Assembly: GCA_947471745.1 (NCBI GenBank)
Contig: CANJKZ010000108.1
Location: forward strand, 2,147,001-2,211,000
Direction: 5' to 3'
Length of the DNA stretch: 64,000 nt
Source: Closterium sp. Naga37s-1
Lineage: Eukaryota; Streptophyta; Zygnematophyceae; Desmidiales; Closteriaceae
Both the position numbers and the translations under genes were made by a program. This document shows positions 53,950 through 64,000 of the stretch, piece after piece. Below the pieces are notes generated by a model, which saw only the letters and a program-made list of their open reading frames with translations, did no database searches and had not been told where the DNA came from. Positions within the stretch are counted from its first letter, which is position 1. Each line of letters starts with the position of its first letter.

Positions 53950-54711
53950 AGCTCACGATCCGCTACGAAACGACAAGACACCCTCGCGCGGTTCGAATAA
54001 ATGCCTTAAAGACGACCCGGAAAAACCAAGGCTAAACCGTGATGTTCGTCGCCGCCCGATCTGAACTAATGAACAATGAAGACGCAAGTCCGTCTGTATT
54101 CCAAAAAGAGCCGAGACGAAGAACCTATTTCTCCGGAGCGTCTGAGCATGCGAGGCAACTTCAAGGTGCGTGCTTCTGCCCTTCGACGTTCGCTTGCGCC
54201 CAACTTATTTGAAAGTTTAGGTGTTTGGCGTTTGCCCCTCGAAGTTGGTGTGTGAACTCTCTGTCATACTCGCCGTAAATATGCTCGATAATGAAATACA
54301 AGATATTGCCTGTTGCGCTATCATACTAGTATACACCCAGCGATTTCGACAAATTTAGTTCAGCAGTCAGCTGACATTTCATTCAACAGATGTGTCGGTC
54401 GCGGCTCGCTTATTGAGCATCCCTTGAGTTCGGCGAAAAGTCCATCAGATTCGTCAACCGCGCAGACCGCTTCGCAACTTGCATTCGCCGAGCCGCGACG
54501 AGGGACTACAAATTCGCCCGCATTCGCTGAGAACAATCACACTGCAAATCTCGCCCCATCCTCCTCCGAGTGGATTCACCAGACCCATCATCCATCCGCA
54601 ATTCTGTTTCCGCCAAGCTATTTCTCACACACACCAGCAGCGCGTGCATTCGAATTTCGAATCCTAAGCCATACCATCGACATCAGGTTTCCCCCCCGTT
54701 CACTCCTCGCC
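53950..54711. promoter_or_regulatory. Shared upstream region of two divergent genes
   Basis: The 762 bp between the start codons of the CBS-PB1 and Root_cap genes must hold both promoters and 5' leaders. No clear TATA box or repeated operator was recognised; the assignment is by position only. Confidence 0.4.
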
Positions 54712-56785
54712 ATGGCTCGCGCTATCGTCCTTTTCGCCGTCCTCTCCCTCCTAGCCGTTGCCGCCACGGCGTGCAATGTCCCGCCTGGCGGTTGCCACGT
54801 CACCAAGGTGTGCCAGAAGCTCGTCAATCTCGAGAAATACAACATCACGGAGCAGAATTTCCGCAAGTACTCGCTGATTGGCTACTTCAAGGGCATGTTC
54901 AACAGCCAGGGCGGAAAGGTGAAACCCCAGAAGCCCGGATCCGGCCCCCTGAACCTCGAGATCTTTCAGGAGGTGGGCAATTTCGTCGAGGTGGTAACCA
55001 GCACGAAGGGCAACACGCTCGCCAAGTGCTGCGCGGCGTGCGCGAAATCCCTGGACTGTTACGAGTACCACTTTTTCGTGAGCCCTCGCATGGAGGACAA
55101 CACGAACGTGAAGAACTTCCGCGACGGCGTGCAGTGCTACCTGCTGCAGAAAAACGCGGGCACGGGCATGTCAGGCGGCCTCTCGCACCCGTACGCGGGC
55201 GACCGGAAGGAGCAGGCCGCCATGGCGCCGTATTTCCCGCTGAGCTGGGTGGGCGGGCTGTGCAACGGTAAGGCGACGGTGGAGAACGACCCGCATCTGA
55301 CGGGCGCGCACGGGACGCACTTTGACTTCACAGGGCGGTTGAACAAGGCGTTCTGCCTTCTCTCTGACGAGCGCGTGCATATCAACATGCTGCTGAATGG
55401 GTACCAGGGCACCCCTCCTGCCGTGACTGCTGGCGCTGTGACTGCTTCTGGTGCCGCTGTTGCTGCGCCTAGCACTGGCCTCCACACCTGGATCAAGTAT
55501 GGTGTTCATGGCACCTCTGGTGCTTCTGCTTCTTTGTCTTTCTCCTCTCATTGCTTCCTGCTGGACAGATTTTCTCTTTGCTCATGGTTTGTTTTTCTCA
55601 TTTGCTGTGGTTTTCCGTTTCCTAATTTCACCGTCCCCATGCTCCTCCCCTACTCCATCCCACCTCGCCCCTGCGTGCTGTGCGGCGACAGGGAGGTGGG
55701 AGTGGTGTGGGTGTCATCTGGCGGCAAGCAGCACTCGCTGCGCATGGTGGCGCGCACAGGCAACCAGCAGGACAGGGGCGCCCACGGCTTCCTCGCTCTC
55801 ATGCAGGTGGACGGTGCTGATGTGGCACCGCCCAGGCTCATGGAGGAGGCAGTGGAGGCGGAGGGGGGAGTGGTGGTGAGCAAGGTGGCGGAGGGGAGGG
55901 AGGGGCCGTTTGATGTGGACCGCTACACGGTGTCCCTGGAGGGGGTGGGCGAGCTGGACGTGCGCATGAGGGTGGCTCACCCGCTGCTGCAGACTCCTGA
56001 AGAGGCAGAGGCGCACTTCAACATCGCTCTTACTGACATCGTGGTGAGTGATGAGTGGCAATAGGCTGGATGTGGGGAGTGGTGGTGAGCAAGGTAGCGG
56101 AGGGGAGGGAGGGGCCGTTTGATGTGGACCGCTACACGGTGTCCCTGGAGGGGGTGGGCGAGCTGGACGTGCGCATGAGGGTTGCGCACCCGCTGCTGCA
56201 GACTCCTGAAGAGGCGGAGGCGCATTTCAACATTGCTCTCACTGACATTGTGGTGAGCTGCTGCTGGGTCTGGATGGGTACCTGGTGGTTCAAAGAGCTA
56301 GTTACCGAGCAGCATGAGTTGTCTCTGCCTTCGCTTCTCCATCTCACCCTTCTCCCCCTCCCCCACCCCTTCATACCCTCTCCCTCCCGTCTCCTCCACA
56401 GACCACCCCTGCGGTGCACGGGGTGTTGGGTCAGACCTTCCGCGACACGCCCGAGCAGCAGAGCAGGGCGCTGCGCTACACGCACCTGTCGGCGCTGCTG
56501 CACCACCCCATCGCGGCTGACCAGGAGGAGGGAAGGGGCTTCCTGGACGGCAGCGTGGAGGACTATGTGTCGTCCGGCATCACCCACCCTGACTGCCGCT
56601 TCTCTGCCTTTGCCGGCCGCCAGGGGGCTGCTGCTGTCGCCGCTGCTTCTGGTGGTGCTGGTGTTGCTGGTGCTGGTGGTGCTGGTGCGGCTGGTGCTGT
56701 TGTGGTTGCTGGTGCTGGTGCTGCAGGGAGTGCTGGTGCGGATGGGGAGGATGCTACAGAGGATGTGCTGGCAAGCGTGGTGTAG
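54712..56785 (+). CDS. Secreted Root_cap-domain (LEA-related) protein
   Basis: Exons 54712-55496, 55692-56043 and 56402-56785, phases matching, 506 residues. A signal peptide is evident (MARAIVLFAVLSLLAVAATA then a Cys-rich mature start). NDPHLTGAHGTHFDFTGRLN in the middle and TPAVHGVLGQTFRDTPEQQ, with FLDGSVEDYVSSGI near the end, are hallmarks of the plant Root_cap family (PF06830, by recall). Function in the family is unclear; extracellular or wall association is likely. The C-terminus adds a Gly/Ala/Val run. In an organism that may lack roots this points to a role older than root caps. Exon 2 has a partial copy in the following intron. Confidence 0.9.
55848..56260 (+). repeat. Partial duplicate of Root_cap exon 2
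   Basis: The last 195 bp or so of exon 2 (VSKVAEGREGPFDVDRYTVS through HFNIALTDIV and its GTGAG donor) recurs at about 56,070-56,260 with few changes. The copy is open and ends in a donor, so it could be spliced in if an acceptor were available. Confidence 0.92.
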
Positions 56786-57290
56786 AGAGAGGGCAGTTGA
56801 AAAGAGCGGTCAGAAGCAGTGGGAAGAAGGGAAGTGCTGGCTTGATTGTTAAGAGAGCGAGATGGCGTGCGATGGAGCAAAGGAACGATGAAACCGTGGA
56901 GCAACAGAGGAGGATGTGACTACAACGAAGGAGCTGCAGCTGGAAGGAGGGGGGGTGCTTGCAGCCGGAAGCGACTATACCAAAGGAAGGAGAGACAGCG
57001 ACCTGCTGAAAGGGCTGCAAGCACCGCCGAATAAGGCAGCCAAGAAGATCAGTTGGTGTCAGTGTGTTACAGTTACAGCAGCAGCAGTAGGATGCATGGT
57101 AGATTGTTAGGAGTGCCTGCTGTGCGCAGCAGGTAGCTCGGCTCAACCCTGTATATACGAAGGAACACCACGGTATGACCCTCTATGTATGCACCTCGTT
57201 TCACTATTTATATGAATCATTACAACTTGCCTCCCCAAACAACCGAATATGGCTTCCAACTTTTCTGGCTTCCGAATTTCCCTCCACCAC
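56786..57290. other. Intergenic between convergent genes
   Basis: Holds the 3' ends of the Root_cap and NTH1 genes. Nothing else recognised. Confidence 0.5.
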
Positions 57291-60200
57291 TCACAACACA
57301 GCTTTCCGGCCTCTGGAAAAGCGGAGGCTGCGCCTGGGGCCTGCTTCCGCCCCTGCTGCCACTGCTTCTCCGTCCTCTTCTTTCTTTCCACCACCTCCAC
57401 CCTCTGTGCTCGGGGCATCACCACACTCGCCATGCTTACCATGCTTGAAACGGTCCCACGAATCAGAGGGGGAGACCGCGGGTGGGGCAGAAACGGCAAG
57501 GACGAGCGAGCTTTCAGGCAGATCAAGACATGGTGGATCAGCAGTGGGTGCAGTGCTGGGGGCATGCTGTGCGGAAGTTTCTGGTGTGGACGTGTCAAGG
57601 CATGGCGGTTCGCCAGTGGGTGCAGAGTTGGGGGCATCAACTGGTGTCGACATGTCCGGCGCGGTTGTGCTTGGAAGGAGAGGGAGGGAAGGAGGAGGAC
57701 GAGGACGAGGGGCTGGGAGGCGGGGGAGGGAGGCAGAGGGGCAGAGCGAGAGGGAGGCGAGGAGGCAGGAGGAGCAGCGGGGGCCGATGGGCAGGCATGT
57801 GGTTTGGCCGAAACCCACAAGGAGAGGGTTGATGCCCATCCACTCGTCCTTTGGCAGTAACTGCTCTAGAGCCCGCCGCGTGTCCTCTGGTGTCTTAGCC
57901 TGGGGTAGTCAGCACAGGGGGGAACGGGACACACCGGAGCAGTGGGAGAGAAAGGGCACCAGGGGAAGGACGGCAGGCAGGTGATTTGGCCGAAGCCCAC
58001 GAGGAGGGGGTTGATGCCCATCCACTCGCCTCTGGGTAGCAGCTGCTCTAGAGCTCGTCTTGTGTCCTCTGGTGTCTTGGCCTGGGGTGGTCATGGCAGG
58101 TGAGGGAGGGGAAAGAGGGCAGGTGATTTGGCCGAAGCCCACGAGGAGGGGGTTGATGATGCCCATCCACTCGTCCCTGGGTAAGAGCTCCCCGCCGCGT
58201 GGATGGCAATCAACCCGCTCCTCTGGTGTCTTGGCCTGGGGAGGGTTGGGTAAGGGTGGAAAAGAAGGAGGCACATGGGGGCAGCGGGGGCAAACAGGGC
58301 ATAGGGAAGCCGACAAGGAGAGGGTTGATGCCTATCCACTCGTCCCTCGGTAGCAGCTGCTCTAGAACTCTCCGCGTGTCCTCTGGTGTCTTGGCCTGGG
58401 GAGGTGAGCACAGGGGCGGGGACGGGACAGACACACGGGAGCAGAGGGGGAAACGGGGCAGGAGGGGAGGGACGGGCAGGCAGGTGGTTTGGCTGAATCG
58501 TACAAGGAGCGGGTTGATGGCCATCCACTCGTGTCCTCTGGTGTCTTGGGGTGTTGGAGACGGCGGAGGGAGACACACGCGGGTACGCGGGGGCAGTGGG
58601 GGCACATGCACATGGATGGAGAAGCACAAGAGCACATGGGCACATGGGCACATGGGCACATAAGCGGATGGGCGGATGGGCGGATGGGTGATAGGACGCA
58701 TTGCCAGAATGCATGCATACCTTGGCATCCGTCCATCCCAAGCGCCGTGCGATGCGGTGCACATGAGTGTCCACACAGATGCCCTCCACTCGCTCCCACG
58801 CCACGTTCATCACCTGTGGGACAAGGACAAATCATGGGGCATGGAGTTTGGGAGGAGCATGCATGCATGTGGAAACAGTGCATCACAAGCCCATCCCATT
58901 TCACAATTGAAGTGACTCAATGGACGGGACAGGCATATAGGGTGGTGTGGTGGCGTGGTGTGGTGGTGTGGTGTGTGCATGCATATAGACGCAGTGCTGC
59001 ATCCAGCTCATCCCGTCTCTAATCTTGACTTCCCTTCTTGCTTCACCTTCCCCTCCTCCACCCTCCTCCATCTCCCACCTCCCCAACCTCCTCCCTCTCA
59101 TGTTCCCCCGATTCCCCCCTCTCTCCACGCACCACCAGCATGCATTTCAACTCAATTACGAAATCGCCCCAAACCTCCCCCCACCGCCTGCACGCACCAA
59201 ATACGCCATCTTCGGCCCGACACCGGGCAGCGCAAGCAAATCTTCCAGGCTGCCCGGAATTTCTCCTTCATGCTTCTCCAGACAAATAATGGCCGTTTTC
59301 TTCAGGTACCCTGCCTTGCGCACGTAAAAGCCCACCTTTAGAATGGGTGGGCAGGGGTGGGGAGGGGTGGAAAGGGATGGTTAGGGTTCATGTTCTTCAG
59401 GTACCCTGCCTTGCGCACGTAGAAGCCCACCTTCAGGACGGGTGGGAGAGGGGTGGGGAGGAGTGGGGAGGGGTGGAAGGGTACGGGCGGAGGGGTGTCG
59501 GGAGGGGTGGAAGGGTGCGGGCGGAGGGGTGTCGGGAGGGGTGGAAGGGTGCGGGCGGAGGGGTGTCGGGAGGGGTGGAGAGGGATGATTAGGGGTGGAG
59601 GCCCTTGTCAAACGGAGAAAGAAGGTGATGAGAGAAGGAATAGGGAAAGAATAGGTGGGTGTGAGGAGAAGGTTGGCGAGGGATGGAAAGAGAGGAGGAG
59701 ATGGCGATGGGTTGGGGAAATGGAGTGGGAGTGGGGATGGGAAGAGAGGTTGGGGGGATGGAGAAGAGGTGGGGATGGCAAGAGAGGGATGCCATGCATG
59801 GTGAATGCTTGACTAGGCCATACATACCGCAGAAGTGCTTTGGACAAGACATACCGGGTAGATGGTTTGGCTGATGGTCGTTTCCTCTGCTGCTTTGAGC
59901 GCTTCAGGTGATAGCAGCCCTGCTGCGTGCAGCCTTGCCACTGCGCCTGGAGGTGGTTGGGATGAAAAAAGGGAAGGAGGGGAAGGATGACCCAGGAATG
60001 GTTGGGGAGGAATGGAGGTGAGTGAGGGAGGGTTGGGAGAGGGACAAAGGAATGTTAGGGTTGGGACGGGTGAGAAGGAAATCGGGAGTAGTGGAGAAGG
60101 AGACACGCCGATGATGAATGCCACTTTGAGGCAGAGTGAGGCGCAGTTAGGCGCAGTGAGGCGCAGTGGGGCATAGTGAGGCACAGTGAGGCACAGTGAG

Positions 60201-62163
60201 GCACAGTGAGGCACAGTGGGGCTCAGTGAGGCGCAGTGAGGCTCAGTGAGGCACAGTGAGTGGGTGACGGGCGGTGCACGCACCGTGGGTGACGGGGTCT
60301 TTGGTCTGCGAGGAGAGCATGGATATTCTTGCCTTGCAATGTGGCACACGGCCTTGCAATGCATGGTGCACGCACCGTGGGTGACGAGGTCCTTGGTCTG
60401 CGAGGAGAGCATGGATATTCTTGCCTTGCAATGTGGCACACGGCCTTGCAATGCATGGTGCACGCACCGTGGGTGACGAGGTCCTTGGTCTGCGAGGAGA
60501 GCATGGATATTCTTGCCTTGCAATGTGGCACACGGCCTTGCAATGCATGGTGCACGCACCGTGGGTGACGAGGTCCTTGGTCTGCGAGGAGAGCATGGAT
60601 ATTCTTGCCTTGCAATGTGGCACACGGCCTTGCAATGCATGGTGCACGCACCGTGGGTGACGAGGTCCTTGGTCTGCGAGGAGAGCATGGATATTCTTGC
60701 CTTGCAATGTGGCACACGGCCTTGCAATGCATGGTGCACGCACCGTGGGTGACGAGGTCCTTGGTCTGCGAGGAGAGCATGGCCGACACCAGCACTGCAA
60801 AGCGCCGCGGCTGCTCGCAGGAGCAGGGGAAGAGGAGAGGAAACAGTGGGCGAGAGTGTAAGGGGATTGTAGAGGAAGGCACGAGTGGGAGAGGGAGGAG
60901 AGAAAGCAAGGGGAAGGAGGAGGGTGGAGGGTGGGAAAGAGGATGTGAGAGATGCAAAGAGAGAGTGCATGACCAAGTGAACCATTCCTTATTGACTACT
61001 ATTTCCCAGGTGCCATTTTCCCAGGTGCCATTTTCCCTGTACTTCATTTGTTTACAACAATTATCAAGTTATTTGCGTAACTCCTACCTTCTCCCCCATG
61101 CCCTGACTGACCCACCTTGTCCGCCATGCCCTGCCCTGCCTTCTCACACCCCATGGTATCCACAGGCGCGTCCCCCCCACTCCGCACCTCCTTGACTGCC
61201 ACTACCACCTCCCCCATTCCCTAACTCACCTTCTTCCCCTTGCCCTACCTCCACCCCCATGCGTTAACCCATCTTATCCACCATGCCCGCCCCTCTCCCC
61301 TTTCAAGTAACGCCCACCTTGTCCGCCATGCCCTGCCCCGCCTTCTCACACCCCATAGTATCCACAGGCGCGTCCCCCCCACTCCGTATCTCCTTGATTG
61401 CCGTTACCACCTCCTGCCAACTCCCCACCCCGGCCCTTTTTGCCTGCCCGCCGGAAAATCTTTTCGGCTGCCCGGCGACAATTATTTCCCCCCCAGCTCT
61501 GCTATCTAAAGCGTCGTCTTCTACCGGCTGCCTTCGTTTCCTCCTGCCCCTGCCACCACCCGAAGCACCCTCAGCCTTGACTAAAGCCATGTCAGCAGCC
61601 TCGTTGACAGCCAAACCTTCTGCTTCGGCCAAAGCCATGCCTACAGCCCCGGATACAACCATGCCATCAGCCTCGGCTCCACGTGCTTCCCTGTCTGACA
61701 TGTCGCTCACCTCCTCACTCTTCACAGTCACATCCTCTGCCTCCCTCTTTACAGTCACCTCACCTCCTTCTCTCTTTACAGTCACCTCAGCTCCTTCACT
61801 CTTTACAGTCACCTCACCTCCTTCACTCTTTACAGCCACGTCATCTCCTACTCTGTTTACGGTCACACCATCCGAACCTTGCTTCACAACCGCATCGCCT
61901 GCTTGGTGCGTTGCAGTCAACTCCTCTAATTCCCCCTTCACAACCACCTCGTCCGTTTCCCTCTTTACAGTCACACCCGTTCGCTGCCTTGCAGACCTGC
62001 GCCTCGATACCTGCATTGCCTGTTGCCCGTTTTCGTTACTGTCATCTTCTTTACAGTCCTCTTCGTACTGCACAATTATTGCCGGCTTTCTCTCCCCCCG
62101 TGCGCGCCTGCTGTAGACTCTTGTGCCTGACGGCCGTACACTCTCTGATGCGTCACCATCCAT
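57291..62163 (-). CDS. NTH1: Endonuclease III homologue (bifunctional DNA glycosylase / AP lyase)
   Basis: Base-excision repair enzyme removing oxidised pyrimidines; expected in nucleus or organelles. Exons 62163-61318, 60810-60744, 59946-59855, 59335-59198, 58813-58721 and 57899-57291; phases match, 614 residues. [23 protein letters not shown]-bearing helix-hairpin-helix LPGVGPKMA (catalytic Lys about residue 377), [14 protein letters not shown] (catalytic Asp about 396), and [20 protein letters not shown] give the full HhH-GPD fold. The iron-sulfur loop reads C-x6-C-x2-C-x7-C, two residues longer than the usual last gap. A 282-residue N-terminal extension contains about seven V-K-x-E motifs; the C-terminus adds a Pro/Ser-rich tail. 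Four of six exons have tandem copies in introns, and a fifth (exon 1) has a copy of its end. Confidence 0.94.
57789..58560 (-). repeat. Five copies of the NTH1 last-exon start
   Basis: The complete exon begins at 57899 ([20 protein letters not shown]). Copies begin near 58,085, 58,230, 58,402 and 58,555; they read [19 protein letters not shown] and the earliest has lost the middle. Each keeps a CCCCAGGCCAAGACACC acceptor region. All but the last run into stops or frame changes after NPLLVGF. Confidence 0.9.
59298..59445 (-). repeat. Copy of NTH1 exon 4 start
   Basis: [13 protein letters not shown] is coded in the complete exon (start 59335) and again at about 59,395-59,440. Confidence 0.88.
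59455..59590. repeat. 35-bp minisatellite
   Basis: Three units with GGGTGGAAGGGTGCGGGCGG and AGGGGTGTCGGGAGG in NTH1 intron 3. Confidence 0.88.
60125..60265. repeat. 10-bp repeat
   Basis: About a dozen units of GAGGCACAGT or GAGGCGCAGT in NTH1 intron 2. Confidence 0.9.
60285..60790 (-). repeat. 92-bp tandem array built from NTH1 exon 2
   Basis: Five further near-identical 92-bp units follow the true exon (60,744-60,810). Each contains the exon's last 37 bp ([13 protein letters not shown]), its GTGCGTGC donor and 55 bp of intron. Within each unit the internal TCGCAG could serve as acceptor for a 22-nt microexon. Near-identity means the array is young. Confidence 0.93.
61105..61415 (-). repeat. 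Copy of NTH1 exon 1 end
   Basis: The last 100 bp or so of exon 1 ([18 protein letters not shown] plus donor) recurs at about 61,108-61,213 with small changes. Confidence 0.9.
61720..61990 (-). repeat. VTVK(S/R)E repeats in the NTH1 N-terminal extension
   Basis: Imperfect 30-bp units coding [10 protein letters not shown]-type decapeptides. They create about seven V-K-x-E sequences, the SUMO attachment consensus. Confidence 0.85.
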
Positions 62164-62179
62164 TGCACGTTCGCGAATC

Positions 62180-62295
62180 CCTGCCGGCCAACCGCCTCCT
62201 GCCGGCCAACCGCCTCCTGCCGGCCAACCGCCTCCTGCCGGCCAACCGCCTCCTGCCGGCCAACTGCCTCCTGCCTCCTGCCTCCTGCCGGCCCG
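62180..62295. repeat. 18-bp minisatellite upstream of NTH1
   Basis: Five to six copies of GCCGGCCAACCGCCTCCT just upstream of the start codon, in the likely 5' leader or promoter. Confidence 0.92.
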
Positions 62296-63419
62296 CCACT
62301 GACAGCGCCAGCGTACGCAAAGCGCATGAATTCGTTCATCGGCGCGCGGAGAAGCGCAATGCGCGCACGGGCGGCGGAGATCAGGGAGAGGGCGCGTATT
62401 GCTGCGGTGTGGGCGAGCATTGGGCGCGTCCGTTAGGCAGACTATACGGCGCTACGGCGCGGCCGCTCTAATGCATTACACCGGTGGCAACGAGCAGACC
62501 GCGTGGCTACAAGGCGGTACGCGGTGCACCGGGAGGTAAACGCGAGAACGGGCGTTGCTGATGACGACGACGCCCAACCGGGAAACCTAATGTCGCGCAA
62601 ACGCAGCGGACAAAAAAAAGGCACGAAAAAGGCCGATTAAGTCCGACAAAATTCTGCAAGGAAGGCAAAAGGGTGTGGGAATGGTCTCGTGGCCCAAGCC
62701 TGCGAGGGAAACCCCGGCCGCGCACTCAGCCTCGCTATCCCTCCACCGCTGGGAGCGGGGGGTTTTCGCTGCTCGGTTTCCCGCCTCACGCGGTGCCCCC
62801 CTCTCTAACCGCCACGTCGCCACCTCTTCCGAGATAGTGCCGCTGCGGACTCTCAGCTTGGAGTGGACGAGTCATCGAAGTGACAGGCCGAGGGTCTCGC
62901 AGGTGTGACACAATCCCATGGTTTGGCCCCCACTCGGGTTACAGTCGGGCGCGACCCCGACCGGCGATCAAACCAGGTGAAAATGCAGTATTTGTAAAGC
63001 AGGCTAATGACACGAAGTATTTGGTGGGACAGTTTTCAACCTTTCCTGACAAATCACATGTGCTTGCTTGCCAGCTGTTCAGACACATCGTAGGTGGTGG
63101 TGGTAGTGTGGTTGAAGTGGCCGAATAAACAGGAACAGCGGATGGCCCCTGCCACCCAAATTCCTTGTTCCAATCTTATGTTACAAATGGTAAAAACCTC
63201 TTGATATATTTCCCACTCAATCTCTGAATAAAAGAGAGACAACACCGGCAGAGTTCCCCTTTCTACAGCTGCATCACTTTGACGAGCCGAGCAGCAAGAG
63301 CCACCCAGGACACAACTACCTATCATTCTCCCACGAAGAACTAAGTTAGTTCTCACAACTACCCCTGCCAATCCATGTGACTGATCTATATTTCCTTTCC
63401 CTCCCAATCCCTCACTCAT
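62296..63419. other. Intergenic
   Basis: NTH1 upstream region and the 3' flank of the next gene. No further gene or RNA recognised. Confidence 0.5.
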
Positions 63420-64000
63420 TCACTCCTGCACCATGCCCTCCTCTACCACCGCCCCCAACTCCCCTGCCTCCCCTGCCTCCATCTCCCTGTCCCCTCCTCC
63501 ACCCCCCCACTTACCCGCACCAGCACCCTGCACCGCCCCTTTCGCCAACTCCCCATCCTCGCCCCGGCCCGCACCAGCACCAGCCCCCATTCTCGACGCA
63601 CGCGCGTCAGACGGAGCAGGGGGAGGCGGAGGGCGAGGAGGGCGGGCATCACGAGGAGCCTCTCTTGGGGCATCTCGGGCATCTCGGGAATCTCGGGCAT
63701 CTCGAGAATCTCTGGGGGCATCTCTGGGTGCGTCCCTGGGAGATTCTCTGGGTGCATCCCTGGGAGCACCTGGAGGCGCATCTCTGGCGTCTCTGCCCTC
63801 ACGGGCGTCTCTGGAATCTCTGGCATTTCTCCCACGCTCCCCTCCTGCCCCAGCGCCCTCAGCTCTGATCTCCATGCGTCCGTCGCCGTTGCCTGCATCC
63901 TCTGCCCCCTCCCCTCCTCCCTCCCTCGCCAGCCCGTTGGGTACCCTGTGAGGGCTGCTTGCACCAGACACAGGGGCAGAGGAGGAAGGAGGGCCCTCCC
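63420..64000 (-). CDS. C-terminal part of an unrecognised Arg/Asp-rich protein
   Basis: An open frame runs from the right edge to a stop at 63420-63422, about 190 codons. It contains a series of RDARDAPR / RDSRDARD repeats (63,650-63,830) followed by Gly/Ala- and Glu-rich sequence ending EEGMVQE. Alternating Arg-Asp tracts occur in some RNA-binding and splicing proteins, but no domain is visible and the rest lies outside the window. The opposite strand is also open, so coding status rests only on length and on the charged repeat being more protein-like. Confidence 0.35.
   Translation of the reverse strand, partial: EGPPSSSAPVSGASSPHRVPNGLAREGGGEGAEDAGNGDGRMEIRAEGAGAGGERGRNARDSRDAREGRDARDAPPGAPRDAPRESPRDAPRDAPRDSRDARDSRDARDAPREAPRDARPPRPPPPPAPSDARASRMGAGAGAGRGEDGELAKGAVQGAGAGKWGGGGGDREMEAGEAGELGAVVEEGMVQE

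Overview
This is nuclear DNA from the green-plant (streptophyte) lineage. It carries a growth-regulating factor with plant-specific QLQ and WRC domains, an AP2/ERF transcription factor, a chloroplast thioredoxin f, a CBS-PB1 protein of the plant CBSCBSPB type, a Root_cap-domain protein and a plant-style NTH1. All have GT-AG introns whose phases I could follow. Very GC-rich, repeat-laden, intron-rich sequence with giant low-complexity proteins suggests a streptophyte alga (perhaps a zygnematophyte) or bryophyte rather than a flowering plant. The species is inference.

Layout. 1-15,015 (-): N-terminal part of TAF1, running off the left edge. 15,016-21,787: gene-poor stretch with a tRNA-like box pair and several minisatellites. 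21,788-30,789 (+): giant GRF. 31,589-40,436 (-): giant AP2/ERF protein, three exons. 41,314-42,776 (-): thioredoxin f, four exons. 43,839-44,494 (+): short mTERF-like gene with a frame break. 45,158-53,949 (-): CBS-PB1 protein, 13 exons. 54,712-56,785 (+): secreted Root_cap protein, three exons. 57,291-62,163 (-): endonuclease III (NTH1), six exons. 63,420-64,000 (-): end of an unrecognised Arg-Asp-rich protein.

The genes belong to unrelated processes (transcription initiation, transcription factors, plastid redox control, DNA repair, a probable membrane CBS protein, extracellular protein); no operon-like logic is seen. What unites them is architecture. Every intron-containing gene has exons accompanied by one to six direct, mostly partial, diverged copies in the neighbouring introns, usually including a splice-site boundary. 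For nearly every exon one copy is complete and keeps frame with its neighbours. At many copy junctions lies a short perfect or decayed palindrome of the form TTTTGAG-NNNN-CTCAAAA, where NNNN is itself self-complementary (TCGA, AATT, ACGT or GCGC). This palindrome-linked exon-fragment duplication is the main candidate for an undescribed phenomenon here.
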